Positions 43,974-56,500 of a DNA stretch of 64,000 nt are shown here, one piece after another. This DNA is from Neoechinorhynchus agilis (Eukaryota; Acanthocephala): NCBI GenBank assembly GCA_051530055.1, contig CM121341.1, forward strand, positions 7,068,001-7,132,000, read 5' to 3'. The notes beneath the pieces are model-generated. The model was not told where the DNA came from, did no database searches, and was given only the letters and a program-made list of their open reading frames with translations. Position 1 is the stretch's first letter. Every line of letters begins with the position of its first letter. Made by a program: the position numbers and the translations under genes.

Positions 43974-44534
43974 CTATATCTGATCGTCGGCGAATTGGCG
44001 GATATTGTTTGCAGGAGCACTTGTAGGTTGGTCTTTCCCCAGAATCATTTCAAGTTCTGATATCCGAGAGAAGATTGGACAGCATGGAAAAAGGAGCGTA
44101 GGTTTAGGGAGGTTCGAGGTCGATGGAGGATGAAGCGAATTAGGATTACGAGTGTTGTGTTCAAATTGTGGTTCAAGGGTTGATAGCCGTTTTGATTGTT
44201 TTATGAAAATGGTATCAAGGCATTCGGTGAGAGGGGAAAAGTAAGTTTGGCAAATGTTAGATGTTCTTTTGTGAAAAATTTCAAGACGACGGATTAGCGA
44301 TTTGGAATGGTTGCAAAATACGGAATAACCGTAGGTGAGGGATGGTAAAATAAAGCAGAAGTAAAATTTGTAGAGATCGGGTGAAGGGATTCCTAAATGT
44401 TCGAGGCGTTTGAGGAGATAAATTTTAAAGGTGTTTAGCTCGAGGGAGGGAGAGTCCCATTTCAAGTTTGATTGAAATTGGATACCCAGAATTCTGAGGA
44501 GGAGGTTACTCGTAGGATGCCACAAAAAAAGCAT
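43974..44534 (-). mobile_element. LINE remnant, second family
   Basis: An open 186-codon frame: LLRILGIQFQSNLKWDSPSL, KIYLLKRLEHLGIPSPDLYK, CFILPSLTYGYSVFC and RLEIFHKRTSNICQTYFSPL. This is the post-catalytic region of a non-LTR reverse transcriptase (thumb and connection; compare ILP.L.YG..VW and HKRA.R). 5'-truncated; no catalytic FADD is included. The open frame suggests it is younger than the other fragments. Confidence 0.75.
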
Positions 44535-44591
44535 TTAAAAGGTTTTTTATTTCGACTTTGGTAACTCAGAGTATACCATTAGCCGTGCTTC

Positions 44592-45424
44592 TTAAAAGAT
44601 GCAACACTTGCACACTCCTCGTCGACCTCCAATATTGGAACCATTTCGCGTTCCAGCACCTCCATCAGTCCGCTTCCTCTTGGCACCGCATCCTCTGGTT
44701 TCTCCTCCAGATCCACCAGCTCCACCCCCTCCACTTCCTTGCCCAGGCTGATTATGCTGCTTCCATGCCCTAATCTCTCTCATAACTTCCGAGAAGGCGA
44801 GTTCAACATTCTCTTTTGTTTTAGCCGATGTTTCAATGTACTTCATATGCCATTGATTGGCACGAGCCTCCGCGTCGGACCGATGGACGGATCGTTTCTC
44901 TGGCGTCAAATCCACTTTATTCCCGACCAGAATACTCGGAACACTCTCGTCGCCCTTCTTAACACGAACAATCTGCTCTCTTTTTTTGTTTTCAAAAAAA
45001 GAAGGAATAAATTCGGTTTTTAAAAAGGAGAATTACAAACCTGAGTTCATTGATGACCTCAAACGACTCCGGGTCAGTGAGGGAAAACACCAGTAAGAAT
45101 CCTTCTCCCGATCTTAAATACGCATCACGAATACCCGCATAATCCTCCTGACCAGCGGTATCCAAAATATCGATCTGAACCTTTTCGCCGTCCAGAACAA
45201 CTTCTCGTCGATAAGAATCCGCCTTCGTAGGCTCATAATCCTCAACGAACTATTCAGATTTGAAATTTATTGAAACGCTCCATATCGAAAAAACTAACTT
45301 CCTCGTACATGTACCTGAGAGTTAGAGCACTCTTGCCAACGCCTCCACTGCCAACCATAATAACTTTATAAAGGGGAAGCTCTCCTGGTCTAGCATCCGT
45401 AGAGCCCTTTGAACCCTTTCCCAT
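44592..45424 (-). CDS. RAL: Ral small GTPase
   Basis: Exons 45424-45299, 45249-45041 and 44979-44592, introns 49 and 61 bp, 240 residues (RalA 206). G1 GSGGVGKS (25-32), the effector and flanking [12 protein letters not shown] identical to Ral apart from one change, [13 protein letters not shown] (72-), NKVDL and ETSAKT. The C-terminus CCIF is a geranylgeranylation CaaX box. [13 protein letters not shown] is Ral-specific within Ras GTPases. Ral controls exocyst-dependent vesicle tethering. The hypervariable region is unusually long and Gly/Ala/Arg rich (about 185-235), and residues 1-14 are not conserved. CTCCATAG directly precedes the ATG. A 189-bp array begins about 115 bp upstream. Confidence 0.95.
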
Positions 45425-45539
45425 CTATGGAGATAATCTTCTTTCTTTAATCGAATATCAGTGACGCGACAATCCTTAAAAACCTTAAGCGCTTTCTTCC
45501 GATTCGTGACCGTGGTAGCCGCGAAAAAGACGGATTAGT

Positions 45540-47055
45540 CGAGCGAGTTCAAGTCTTTTTTTCTAGGAAAATTGGGAAAAAAGATGCATTTTTGTTCGTT
45601 TTGGATAATTTCTTTGGAAAACACGCACGTTTGTTGGTGAATTTGTGATCCACAAACCAAGTTCCGAGGGCAAAACGAGTTCTCCTCTGGATTATTGATG
45701 AATCGTGAAAAGAACGATTGAGCAAATTAATAGAGCGAGATAAAGTCTTTTTTCTAGGAAAATTAGCAAAAAAAGATGTATTTTTGTTTGTTTTGGATAA
45801 TTTTTGTGGAAAACACGCACGTTTGATAGTGAATTTGTGATCCACAAGCCAAGTTCCGAGGGGAAAACGAGTTCTCCTCTGGATTATTGATGAATCGTGA
45901 AAAGAACGATTGGGCGAATTAATAGAGCGAGATAGTCTTTTTTCGAAAAAAATTGGGAAAAAAGATGCATTTTTGTTTGTTTTGGATAATTTCTTTGGAA
46001 AACACGCACGTTTGTTGGTGAATTTGTGATCCACAAACCAAGTTCAGAGGGGAAAACGAGTTCTCCTCTGGATTATTGATGAATCGTGAAAAGAACGATT
46101 GGGCGAATTAATAGAGCGAGATAGTCTTTTTTCTGGAAAAATTGGGAAAAAAGATGCATTTTTGTTTGTTTTGGATAATTTCTTTGGAAAACACGCACGT
46201 TTGATAGTGAATTTGTGATCCACAAGCCAAGTTCCGAGGGGAAAACGAGTTCTCCTCTGGATTATTGATGAATCGTGAAAAGAACGATTGGGCGAATTAA
46301 TAGAGCGAGATAGTCTTTTTTCGAAAAAAATTGGGAAAAAAGATGCATTTTTGTTTGTTTTGGATAATTTCTTTGGAAAACACGCACGTTTGTTAGTGAA
46401 TTTGTGATCCACAAGCCAAGTTCCGAGGGGAAAACGAGTTCTCCTCTGGATTATTGATGAATCGTGAAAAGAACGATTGGGCGAATTAATAGAGCGAGAT
46501 AGTCTTTTTTCGAAAAAAATTGGGAAAAAAGATGCATTTTTGTTTGTTTTTTATAATTTCCTTGGAAAACACACCCGTTTGTTGGTGAATTTGTGATCCA
46601 CAAACCAAGTTCAGAGGGGAAAACGAGTTCTCCTCTGGATTATTGATCGATGAATCGTTAAAAGAACGATTGGGCGAATTAATAGAGCGAGATAGTCTTT
46701 TTTCGAAAAAATTGGGAAAAAAGATGCATTTTTGTTTGTTTTGGATAATTTCTTTGGAAAACACGCACGTTTGATAGTGAATTTGTGATCCACAAACCAA
46801 GTTCCGAGGGGAATACGAGTTCTCCTCTTGATTATTGATTGATGAATCGTGAAAAGAACAATTGGGCGAATTAATAGAGCGCGATTAAGTCTTTTTTTCT
46901 GGGAAAATTAGCAAAAAAAGATGTACTTTTGTTTGTTTTGGATAATTTCTTTGGCAAATACGCACGTTTGCTAGTGAATTTGTGATCCACAAACCAAGTT
47001 CCGAGGGGAAAACGAGTTCTCCTCTGGATTATTGATCGATGATTTGTCAAAAAAA
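45540..47055. repeat. Tandem array G, about 189-bp unit, 8 copies
   Basis: GGATTATTGATGAATCGTG recurs near 45690, 45882, 46071, 46260, 46449, 46638, 46830 and 47028. The unit is mostly 189 bp (63 codons), giving repeated minus-strand peptides (KRACFPKKLSKTNKNASFF) that are not kept through all units. TTCCGAGGGGAAAACGAGTT and TTAATAGAGCGAGATAGTC are landmarks. Sits 5' of the Ral gene. Confidence 0.95.
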
Positions 47056-49742
47056 CGATAATTTGGACAAAACGGGAGATAATTATCAAAGATTGATCTA
47101 TTTCAAATACTCACTACAATGGGCTTTTGGTTGCTTAACTTGAACAAATACAAGAATATTTATACGTTTTTGCTAAATTCCACAAAAGATTTTGCGATCT
47201 CTCCTCACTGAGTCGCTAATGGGAACTCTTGTTTAAAAAGTCAGTGTACGGATAAAGCCTTGGAGTCAATGTACTTAAATGCCACTTGGATATATTTAAA
47301 GATTCATTGACCCATAAGCAAGGTAAAGAAGCAGTTCCTTTAATGGATGTTTATCGAGAACCTTTATGTGATGTATAGATTTAAAAACTATGTTACTCAG
47401 AAGTGAGAGATATCTTTTAGAAAGACTCAAATTAAGTCGCGAATTGGCAAATTCTGTGAACTTGAACAAAGTTCAACTGTGCTCAAAAGGTTAATTTCAA
47501 AATGGTACATTTCCACAATCCAGGCTTTTCTAGAAACTCAAGAAACTTCATTCACTTTTTGAAAACGGTTTGGAACTAACACGATTAGGTTGTACTTTAT
47601 ACCCCTTTTTTTAAATGCAATAAATTCAGAAATTTGATCGAAACATTAATGTTTTTTTCAGCCCCTAGAAACGGTCTGCGATCATTTGTCGCGAAACGAG
47701 AAAATAGTCCATTAAATATTTATGTACAGAACATTAAGGAGAGTATTTGAACTTTTTCAAGACGGTTTTTTATTGTGTTTATGTAAGGTGAGGTCTCTAA
47801 TCAATGAAAAATTAATTGGAAATATGGCGCTATTTAACAGTTGAAGTGCTCAAGTAATTATTTTTGCAAAGGTTTCGCATTTTTTGTACTTTGAAAAGTC
47901 GAAATGAAAACATGGCGTCTAAACGTTCGGTAATTTTGAGAAAATAGGGGTTTTTGAAGAGATTTTAGGCCAATACTGAGTTAATCTTTATCACAGAACT
48001 TGATAGAGATTTTCGACGTCCTTAGAAGGGATTTTTTATTTGTTACATAAAATTGCGATGAGCCGAATTAATCCTTTTGGAGATTTTAAATTGCCATTTT
48101 TAGACTAGACGATAGCGGAGAAACTCTTACAAAAAAATTAGCACACGGATATCGTTGAGGACGACGCTGGTACCGTCTCCCATTAACCGAAAAGTACCGT
48201 TTAAATGCAATGATCCCTCTTATTTTAACAGCTAAAGATATTTTTAATGAGAAGTCGTTGGAACAAGAACAAAACTTGGAAAATGCGTTTTATGTCCATG
48301 TCTTTGAAGGTTTTTACCATCTTTTTGTAGATATTCCTTTCTTTTAAGTTCAAAACTGGTCAATGCGATCGATTTTTAGTTTAAGGATCACACTATCTAC
48401 AAATTGTCGAAAAAACCTAATTGATTAATATGTTTAAAATTTAATTTTAAAAAACTTAAATCGTTAAACACTTGTAAATTTCTTATTTTAATTCTGGTTT
48501 TTCCTTAAAGAACTGGAACTTTCAAATATTTCTTCATGTTTTAGTGTATAACATTAAGAACATTTACGTTGAATGGAGAATTCCTTTTGACGATGAGCAT
48601 CGTTGATCGTATTCATATCGATGCAATAAAACAAAAATAGTTAATAGCCTGGAACACGTAGAAATTGAAGTCACTTTGATTCCAAATATGAAATTACCAA
48701 CGAAACGAGGAGACTTACAAACGATCCATTCCATGCCTTCTGCAGATCGTTTTATCAGATTTTTGGGAACTTTAACCATACAATGGAAATAGAGGAGAAA
48801 AGGCGGAGAATTAAAGGAATTTATTGAATCCGATTATTTTCGGATTGTGATTCCTACGAAAAGTATGCCATGAGTATTCATTGTTTCTTTTTTTTGCAAC
48901 AGAAGTTGACGATTTGACTATTGAGCACTTTCTGCGAGAATTTCCAATGCTTTTGACCGACAAATTCGCCGTTATGTTTAAAGGTTCTAAGGACATTGAA
49001 AACGAAAGGTAAAGTAAATAAGCAGCCTGAAGCCGTTTTTGTTTAAAGCAGCACTCACTCTCTCTCTATCTTTTAACTTAAAATACTTTTAGTAATTACA
49101 ACAATTTTTTCTAGATCCAAATTTACAAAGCTCTACTGACTTCACATTCTTGTTTAGCAACTTTTTAATTGAAATCTATTCTGGCATTGAGTGACCATTA
49201 GAATTGAAACTGTTTGAGGTTCTGAAACAGTATCCAAGATTATAAGTAGATCCTTAACATATCCACCGTTGATGTTTATGTACAAACTTCGAAAACTGAA
49301 TAATAAAATCTTTATTTCGATTCAATGACCGTTGCTGTGAAACTTTCGATTTCCATTGATCTCTTTCGACAAATAACTTCTCAATCATCAGGAAAAGTGT
49401 TATTTAATCTATCTTTTTCAGTGAATTCTATCCGTGAAGAAATGTTCCGGCGCTGAAATTTCCCTTCATTATCGTTCCTGTTTTGTTTGCCACTAAAAGA
49501 TGCAATCAAAAAGCTCATCATTTTCGCCCTTTGTTAAAACGTCGTTTATATCCAAAGGAGCGTTCAAAACTCTATACAATACAAACGATGCAACTTTGAA
49601 AACGTTCAATAATCATTGATGAATTTTAGGAAACGTAACATGATCTTTTGATACGTTTGAGTTGATTTTTTATATGGAAAAATCGCCACAATCTCGGTCT
49701 TCAGTTAGTCGAAAGTGCTTCTTCGTTAAATAATGCGAAAAA
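47056..49742. other. 2.7-kb gene-poor region
   Basis: Mostly AT-rich with no repeat of note. At 48815-48850 there is a half copy of the hairpin MITE (AATCCGATTATTTTCGG). At 48903-49008 the plus strand has an exon-like stretch (listed separately). An ATG frame of 43 codons at 49325-49456 has no known relative. Confidence 0.4.
48903..49008 (+). other. Orphan exon-like segment
   Basis: Starts after TTTTTTTGCAACAG and ends at a donor GAAAG/GTAAAG. The open frame reads VDDLTIEHFLREFPMLLTDK, then FAVMFKGSKDIENER. Helical, protein-like composition. The only candidate upstream partner is a weak one at 48546-48600. Family unknown; may be a pseudogene exon. Confidence 0.3.
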
Positions 49743-51599
49743 TCAGTATTCCCTTGATGGCTTCCTAATGCAGCAACAAAATCTCGCAAAGCGTCCAAAT
49801 AAACCGGAATTATTGGATTGTTCTTCAGAATAATCGTCTATTTCGTCCGAGTCCGAAAATGCTGCTTCGTCCAATGTAAAACCAGCGTGGATCTCATTCT
49901 CTTTGTTATCACTCAATTCATTTTGATTTTCGGTTACATTTGTCAATTCCGGCTCTCGATACCTTGTAAGTGCACTTCCCGACCGAAGATTGTTTGTATG
50001 TCTTTTAGAAAGTTTTTCGCAATTTAATAAAGTAAGAGAAGGACTCCCCGGTTTCCAATAGTCCATAATATTTAAAATTTCAATCGAACTGGACGTTTTT
50101 AGAGTTAACATGTACTCTCGATCGTATCGAAGATCACTAACTTCACAAGCAAACGAATAAACTCCAGGATCCAATTCAACGAACAAGGACACGTAAATGA
50201 GATTTGTAAAAGGTCCGCTTGAACCGATAACTTTAGAATCCATAACATCATTGAATGGAATCAATTTTGGTGATTTTTCAGATGGAAGACGATTTCGATA
50301 TAGAGCAAGACGAATGAAATTTCGTATATTTGGAATAGACATCAAACTACTTCGGTGTCGTCCGTAAAGTTGAGTTAAAACTGCATGAACGGCTACTTGT
50401 TTTCCACTTGAGAGTTTAAACATGAGTCTTGGCGTAAGATCTTCTGAAACATAAGTCTCTCCATTGATCTTTAAGTCTTTAACCCATGTTCCATAAAACT
50501 GAGAAACGATCCAATTGTCGTGGCTTATGTGTTGAAAATTCAAATTCGCTGTATAACCTGACGGAGATTGATGCCACAATTCAATGGCGTCAAACTGTTC
50601 AATAAAATTCTTCATAGGCATCCATACCGTACTCGTTCCGCAATGATCTGCGAATTTAAGCCTTGCTCGTTGCTCCGAATTAAGAGTATGCCAAATCGGA
50701 TCAGACCAACTAAATCGATCGTTCCACACATACAATTGAACGTTCCAAGGATTTCGTGTAAGTATTATGTACTCGGAGTTTAGTAATTCAATTCCTAAAA
50801 TAGTATACGAATGGTTATTCACGAGTCTATTTTGTCGAATGTCTTGATCAACTCCACTGGTCGAGGCGGTGACCATACCACCTAATTTAAAAGTTTTAAT
50901 CAAATGAGAACAAATGAAATTCTCCATCTCAGGTGTTCCGGCAAATTTGATTCGTTCAGTCACTCCTGAAGCGATGTCATTAAAGGCTTCATGCTCGTGT
51001 CCGAGATGAATTCCACAATACGAACCATACAATTTTGCGTAAGCTTTCTCAAACAAAGCTGCCCAGAAATCGCTCTTTTTGTACGCATTGTGAACTCCAA
51101 GAGGTCTCAAAGGTTCATCTACCAATGCAGTGTTCTTAATGAATGGTAATCGGTCGTCTACGACAACCTCGACTTCATGATTCTGTTGGTAGAAACGGAA
51201 CCGGAATATTCCGCAGTATGCAGATCCAGAAAAAGATTGGTTAGGAGGTGTTGTATGGCGGAGAATTTGGGGTTTGTCCATTACGGCCACAAGAACGGTT
51301 ACAAACCAACAATTATATATCCGTGTGCTCTGAGTCAGTCCAAAAGGAGATTTCTCCACCAAAAACACTGGATTTTCGCATACCTCTGAAGGCCGGCGCC
51401 ATATAATCTTTTCAGTATACTTAAGTTGAAGACATTGACCCGCAAGAGTCATTTCTGGAAGGAAAAACTCATCTTTAAAGAGATGCTTTTTCCGAAGACA
51501 TTCCTTAACCAATTCGTGATAGTTTTGGTTCTTGAAATGTATAATACCATCATCTTTTACTTGACATGGTGATAATATTATTTGACGATTGCTATTCAT
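49743..51599 (-). CDS. Calpain-family cysteine protease
   Basis: 618 residues, one exon, no EF-hand (PEF) domain. Papain-like core at about 40-340 with Cys97 (NCWFVTV), His263 (LVNNHSYTILGIE) and Asn283 (TRNPWN), so the triad is present. The oxyanion region, however, reads TQSTRIYNCWF where most calpains have QGxLGDCW. AALFEKAYAKLYGSY and SPSGYT further support the family. Residues about 355-500 look like the C2-like domain III. The acidic tail (EAAFSDSDEIDDYSEEQ) ends FARFCCCIRKPSREY, where three adjacent Cys could be lipid-modified and bring it to membranes. Non-classical calpains of this size occur in many invertebrates. Intronless, unlike several neighbours. Activity is likely but not certain because of the altered oxyanion loop. 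Confidence 0.88.
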   Translation of the reverse strand: MNSNRQIILSPCQVKDDGIIHFKNQNYHELVKECLRKKHLFKDEFFLPEMTLAGQCLQLKYTEKIIWRRPSEVCENPVFLVEKSPFGLTQSTRIYNCWFVTVLVAVMDKPQILRHTTPPNQSFSGSAYCGIFRFRFYQQNHEVEVVVDDRLPFIKNTALVDEPLRPLGVHNAYKKSDFWAALFEKAYAKLYGSYCGIHLGHEHEAFNDIASGVTERIKFAGTPEMENFICSHLIKTFKLGGMVTASTSGVDQDIRQNRLVNNHSYTILGIELLNSEYIILTRNPWNVQLYVWNDRFSWSDPIWHTLNSEQRARLKFADHCGTSTVWMPMKNFIEQFDAIELWHQSPSGYTANLNFQHISHDNWIVSQFYGTWVKDLKINGETYVSEDLTPRLMFKLSSGKQVAVHAVLTQLYGRHRSSLMSIPNIRNFIRLALYRNRLPSEKSPKLIPFNDVMDSKVIGSSGPFTNLIYVSLFVELDPGVYSFACEVSDLRYDREYMLTLKTSSSIEILNIMDYWKPGSPSLTLLNCEKLSKRHTNNLRSGSALTRYREPELTNVTENQNELSDNKENEIHAGFTLDEAAFSDSDEIDDYSEEQSNNSGLFGRFARFCCCIRKPSREY

Positions 51600-52186
51600 T
51601 GGTATGACACCATAAAGTTCATATTAATCTCGATTGAACGTTGAATCCATGGAAACGATACCGATAGAAAAATTTTTTAGTTTTCATCGTTTCTCGCGCA
51701 CAAACATGGTCGGTATGAAACTTGAAGACTTGCGTTAATTTTGTAAAAGCGCAATCTAAATCATGGCCCATTCGTTATTCTTTTCAAACGTTCGATAAAC
51801 TTCAGTTTTTAATTTTAACAAAAAATTATCATTTACATCCTTAATCCTTTTTTTCGAAGCAAAATGTTTATGTGGCTATAAATAAAGGAGCGGGGGAGTG
51901 AACAAAAAAGTAATCGAGTGTTTTTAAAATGATTGTTTGTCATCGGAAATCGGCAGATTGTAGAGTTTTTTTGGTTTCGATCCTAGTTCTTTGAAATGAT
52001 CCGTTTACATATTGCGAGAATGACATTATGGACGAAGCATTTTTAAGTGTTAAAACAAACTGAAAAACATAACTCACAATTCAAAAGACCTGTTGTCTTG
52101 AACGTGAGTTCTAGAATGTAACTTAGATGTTGGAAACAAACTTATATTCATGATATGTCATCAAAAAAGCCTAGTTGAAGAATCCT
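51600..52186. other. Spacer between calpain and GPCR
   Basis: No gene seen. GGCTATAAATAAAGG at about 51874-51888 is TATA-box-like, but it is on the plus strand and so is not oriented for the calpain gene. Confidence 0.4.
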
Positions 52187-53590
52187 TTAGATATATCGAT
52201 TTTCGACTTTTTTCGATACTCGAGACCTTGCTGTATTCGTCAAGATAGAATCGATCACAGACCCTTTATACTTCTTTAGCAGCAGTTTCTTCATATCCTT
52301 ATCGCTCTTGTAATAAATCGAGCTTACGATAGCGCCCTGCAGTGAGGACAATAGAGTTTGAAATAAGGCGAGAGTGCAGAATATTAGTGTTCCAGTGGAT
52401 TGAACAGTGTATTCGATTTCATCGATAATATTGACTACGCCCAGAATAGGAATGAGTGAGATTGCGACCTTCACACATAATGAAATACATTTGAACGATC
52501 GATCGTTAGCTTGACTTTTCCGTTTCCGTCTACGTATTTGAGATCCTTTAAGCGAATAGTTCATAATTATTCGAACAGTGTTCACTAGGAGAATAAGATT
52601 TATGAGAATTGCTGCAAGACGCGTTCCCCTCAACATCCAATAAATCGATAGGATGTTCGACGAAGCCCAGCATCGATTGTGGAAGCGTTTTATCATAAGA
52701 GCGGTCCATATTCCGGTGATTACGAGTGGAAGCAATCCTCCAAGTGTAACGTAGCTCATTTCCAAGATGCGATCAGCCACAGTGAGACCGTTTAAGATTA
52801 TATTTAAATGAATACCTTCACAGAGCATTAGCATGAACGTGGTTGTGATGGAAAAGTTCTGGATGACAAGAATTAGTTCGCATATTCCGGAGATGTAATC
52901 GGGAGTTCGCATACCCGCCATTTTATTTTGTAGTGACAATTGAAGGATTCTATTTGAGGATCGACTTAGAGTTTGAAGGATAAGACAAAGTTCTATACAG
53001 ATATGGATTCGATTTCGAATGCAGAATTCACGTTTGGACCGGATTAAGAGAGCGAGTGTTGCTGCTAGAAGTACAAGAGAGATTATGTAACCGACGAGTT
53101 CAATAGGAATGAGAGCAGTTAGAAAATAGTGAACTTGGATCGCTATTCGAGTTGGAAGAGGCATATAGTACCGTCTATAGATCTCTCTAACGCCCGGATA
53201 TACACAATTGAGGTAATCGGCAGCTGCCCAGACTCCATTTGAGTAAATGTTCTCATTAACTTTAATAAAGAACGAGAGAGATGAGGACATCTACGTGAAT
53301 TTCACAATTCTTGGTAACTTGTTTCGAGGAATCAACACCGTATAAATGAGAAGGACATTGAGTACTAACACTGTGAGTTGCTTCTGTCTCGGGCCAGTTT
53401 ATAAATCCATCAAACATTGCAGTACAACTAAGTGAAACGTTCATTGCTCGCTCACTCATAATCCGAAAATTATGCGCAAAAGTACTATCTACTAAGCAGG
53501 AATGTAAGGAGAATGCGAAAAAAACACGATTCCAGTTATTCTCGCATTTTACAAGCTTCAACAAACGCCGTTTGAAACTGAAATGCGTTT
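52187..53590 (-). CDS. Class B (secretin-family) GPCR
   Basis: At least two exons: about 53590-53299 and 53255-52187, joined by a 43-bp intron in phase 0. The first holds the hormone-receptor domain: CTAMFDGFINWPETEA, CPSHLYG and KNCEIH, ending with SNGVW...NC in exon 2. Exon 2 encodes all seven TMs, including RNRIHICIELCLIL (TM2), MLCEGIHLNIIL (TM3), the ECL2 Cys in RCWASSNILSIYWMLRG, and the QGAIVSSIYYKSDKDMKKLL end of TM7/helix 8. Two more Cys complete the disulphides. It likely binds a peptide hormone (the diuretic-hormone, PDF, PTH and CRF groups are all possible) and couples to Gs. ATG 53459 (MSERAMNVS) would lack a signal peptide; the frame is open further up to an acceptor-like CGCATTTCAG at about 53583, so a first exon may be missing. 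Confidence 0.87.
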
Positions 53591-56500
53591 AAACGTTCGT
53601 TAAAAAGTATGAATGTGTTTGTGTGCGACTGATAGGTTTCGGATCAGACAAATGCAATTTCTTAAAAGAAAGACAAAAAGTAATGCTCATGTGATTCGCG
53701 ATTATACGCTCATTGTCTTTTCGATTAAATCCTAACGTAAAACTAAATTGGCTTTATTGCAAAGGCTCTTAGTAAAAGATATCATTGAAGATCACGTTGA
53801 TAGTGTTTATTTAAGAAAAAGAGAAGGAATCGATTAAAACTTCGTAGTTTCCTTAAATCAAAAAAGGACTATGAACGATCCTTTCAAATAATTGGTTAAT
53901 TCCTAAATAGAGAAAATGCCATTAGCTCTAAACTTACCTTATAATCACATGGAGACCGACGACTACACCAAACACACAACTCAAATGTTTTAGAAATCAT
54001 CAAGCTTCCTTTTTAACCTGAAGGCAGTTCTCGATGTCTTGCACGTTTAAAAAGGATTTGTCGCATAAAAGGTCCTCAAAACACTTAAACGATTTCTTCA
54101 AAACTTTTGCGGAGGCACTTAAAAATGTTGCAGAAAGCAAAATAGAGTAATCGGTTTAGTATTGCTGCTTGGAGGTAACAAATCCGGTTAATTTTTCCTG
54201 AGATTTCCCACCGGCGCAATCAACCGAACTGGCTAAATCTGACTATGTTATACTAAGAAGACGATTAGCCAATTTTTACACTGAACGAAAACTTTTTTTG
54301 CACATCATAGATTGTTGAAATAATTAATACCTAAATGTTAGAGTTTAGGCTTTTAAAGGATCGTATTTTTAATAGATTCATGGGTTTAAAACAAATCCTA
54401 CAAGTTTTGGGAACCGTCTTTGAAATATTACAATGTAACGCAGTTTCAAGCGAAATTTGAAGAAATGTCGCATTCACACTTCAGAGACGTTGAAATTAAA
54501 GGCTACATTTTTAGTCAATAAGGAATCTGTCATTTGAGATTGCCGTAGGAATAACGAGGTATGGACGTTATGAGTCAATGGAAATATTATTCCGACATAG
54601 AGATAAAATAATATCTCGAAAATGCTTCAATTTTTCGGCTAAAATAAGAGCCAGAATAAAAAGGGTTCGCGTGGTTTATCGCATCCGGATATTCAATACG
54701 GGGACTAAATAGATTCATCAAATCTAACCAAAATATTGTAGGTTATTGATATGAATTTTGTTATTTATTTTAAACTTCAGCCGTAGATGTTAATCTAGTC
54801 CTCAATGGGAGCTTGTTCAATGTCTTTCTCTAAGTTAGATTTAGCAATTTTATTTTGCATTGATAAATAATGTAGATTTTTTCAAAACTCTAAATCAATA
54901 TAGCTTTCTAAAACAATTAAAATAAAAAAATCAAACGGTTTTCGTTGACTTTTTCTGCAAATAAATTTTGAAGACTTACAACCGTCTTAAAGCTTCTAAT
55001 TATAACCTAAAGACCTTTTAATCAGCATCCACATCCTCTACAAAAAAAAGATTGTACCGCTTGATTATTTAACTACCATTTTTCGGCGTGCTTTTTCTAC
55101 GCTTTGAAAAGAACTTCGATCAATGTTTGCAGATTAAAGAGGCAAACGGGCTCGTAAAGCAAAGATAATCTTTTAAAGCGATAGTTAATTTACGAGCAAA
55201 ATAGATTTGATTTAACGATGTTTTAGAAAATTTAGTTTCTCGATGTTGCATGGATCTAAAAATGTGTAGAGAATCAAATTAGGTCTTTTAACTTTCGTTG
55301 CCCGGGTTTATTAAGAAATGAAAGTTTCACTTTTTCCTTTGTGATTTTCAGTGGACATTGATTCAAATGTTAACTGCGTTGCAGACGCTTGAAAGTTAAA
55401 AATGATAGTTGATTTTACAAAATGTAGGTTTCGCCCATATCTACGGTTCTCAATGACTTCTCAATGTTATAAAAGGCACTTTCTCGAGTCTTATCATTAA
55501 CGACACCACTTTACAAGCAAACAAAACACACTTTTTAAGCAAGTAGTGGCAATTTTTTGTGCAATTGGTCCAGCACTTTAATCTACACAAGCCTTGGACT
55601 GTTTTTAAAAAAAGCTTCTAAACAATCAAACCAATGCTCCAGGCTTTTAGGTGATGCATAGAGACAAGGTTAACAAAATTACAAGCTAACCGAAATTTAA
55701 TTCTGCATAAGTTCTCAAAAGGTATTTCGTACAACTCTAAAAATAACAAAACCTTAAGACCTCTTCAAAACGTGATAATTTGTTCGGAATTTTAATAATG
55801 TGATAAAATTTAGATATATATTCAATTGCAAGAAATGCGATTTCTTTTACGTTTTAATAAATACCCACCATTTTTAATGAATCTCAAACTTGATCAAATT
55901 TAAAATGATTTTTTTCGGTGTGAAATGAAGTGTCATTTGTTCTTGATTCGCAGAAGTCTTAGCTGTCGGAATATATTTCCGAACTAAGTTTGAGATCAAA
56001 ATAAGAACCCACTTTTCATTTCGCTTGAGTTTGCACAGGATCGATGTAGCGAGAGGTGCTGAAAATGTCAACGCAAAACACAATTAAGAAAAACTATCCG
56101 TCTTAAAAGTAAAAGTTGTAGATTACTTTATTGCAAGCGACATTTGCAGTAATTCTATCTCTTGAAAATTGGCACACTGTTGCGTTGGTTTCCCAGAATA
56201 CGGGCATTTTCGCTGCTCTTTTTTTGTAAGCAATTATGTTCCGCAAAATCTTCATTGGAAAGTTATAGCTTTGTCTAAAACGGGCACTCACTTTACAAAT
56301 CTGGATCTAAAAATGTTAGGAAAGATCAAACTTGTTTAAAAATTAAAATATTGGCTTGCATTTTAGTTGTTTCTCCGGACGTACTTCGACTATTTGAATA
56401 AACAAGCGAATTTTCATAGCTTTCTATTTTTTTATATGCTTTCTTTAGAGGCGATACTTTAATTGTATCCATCTGAAATTGGCACATCTCCTCATCTATT

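Noticed and set aside
45549-47089. Minus-strand frames of 100-161 residues in array G
   Set aside because: Translation of a 189-bp satellite; not conserved across units.
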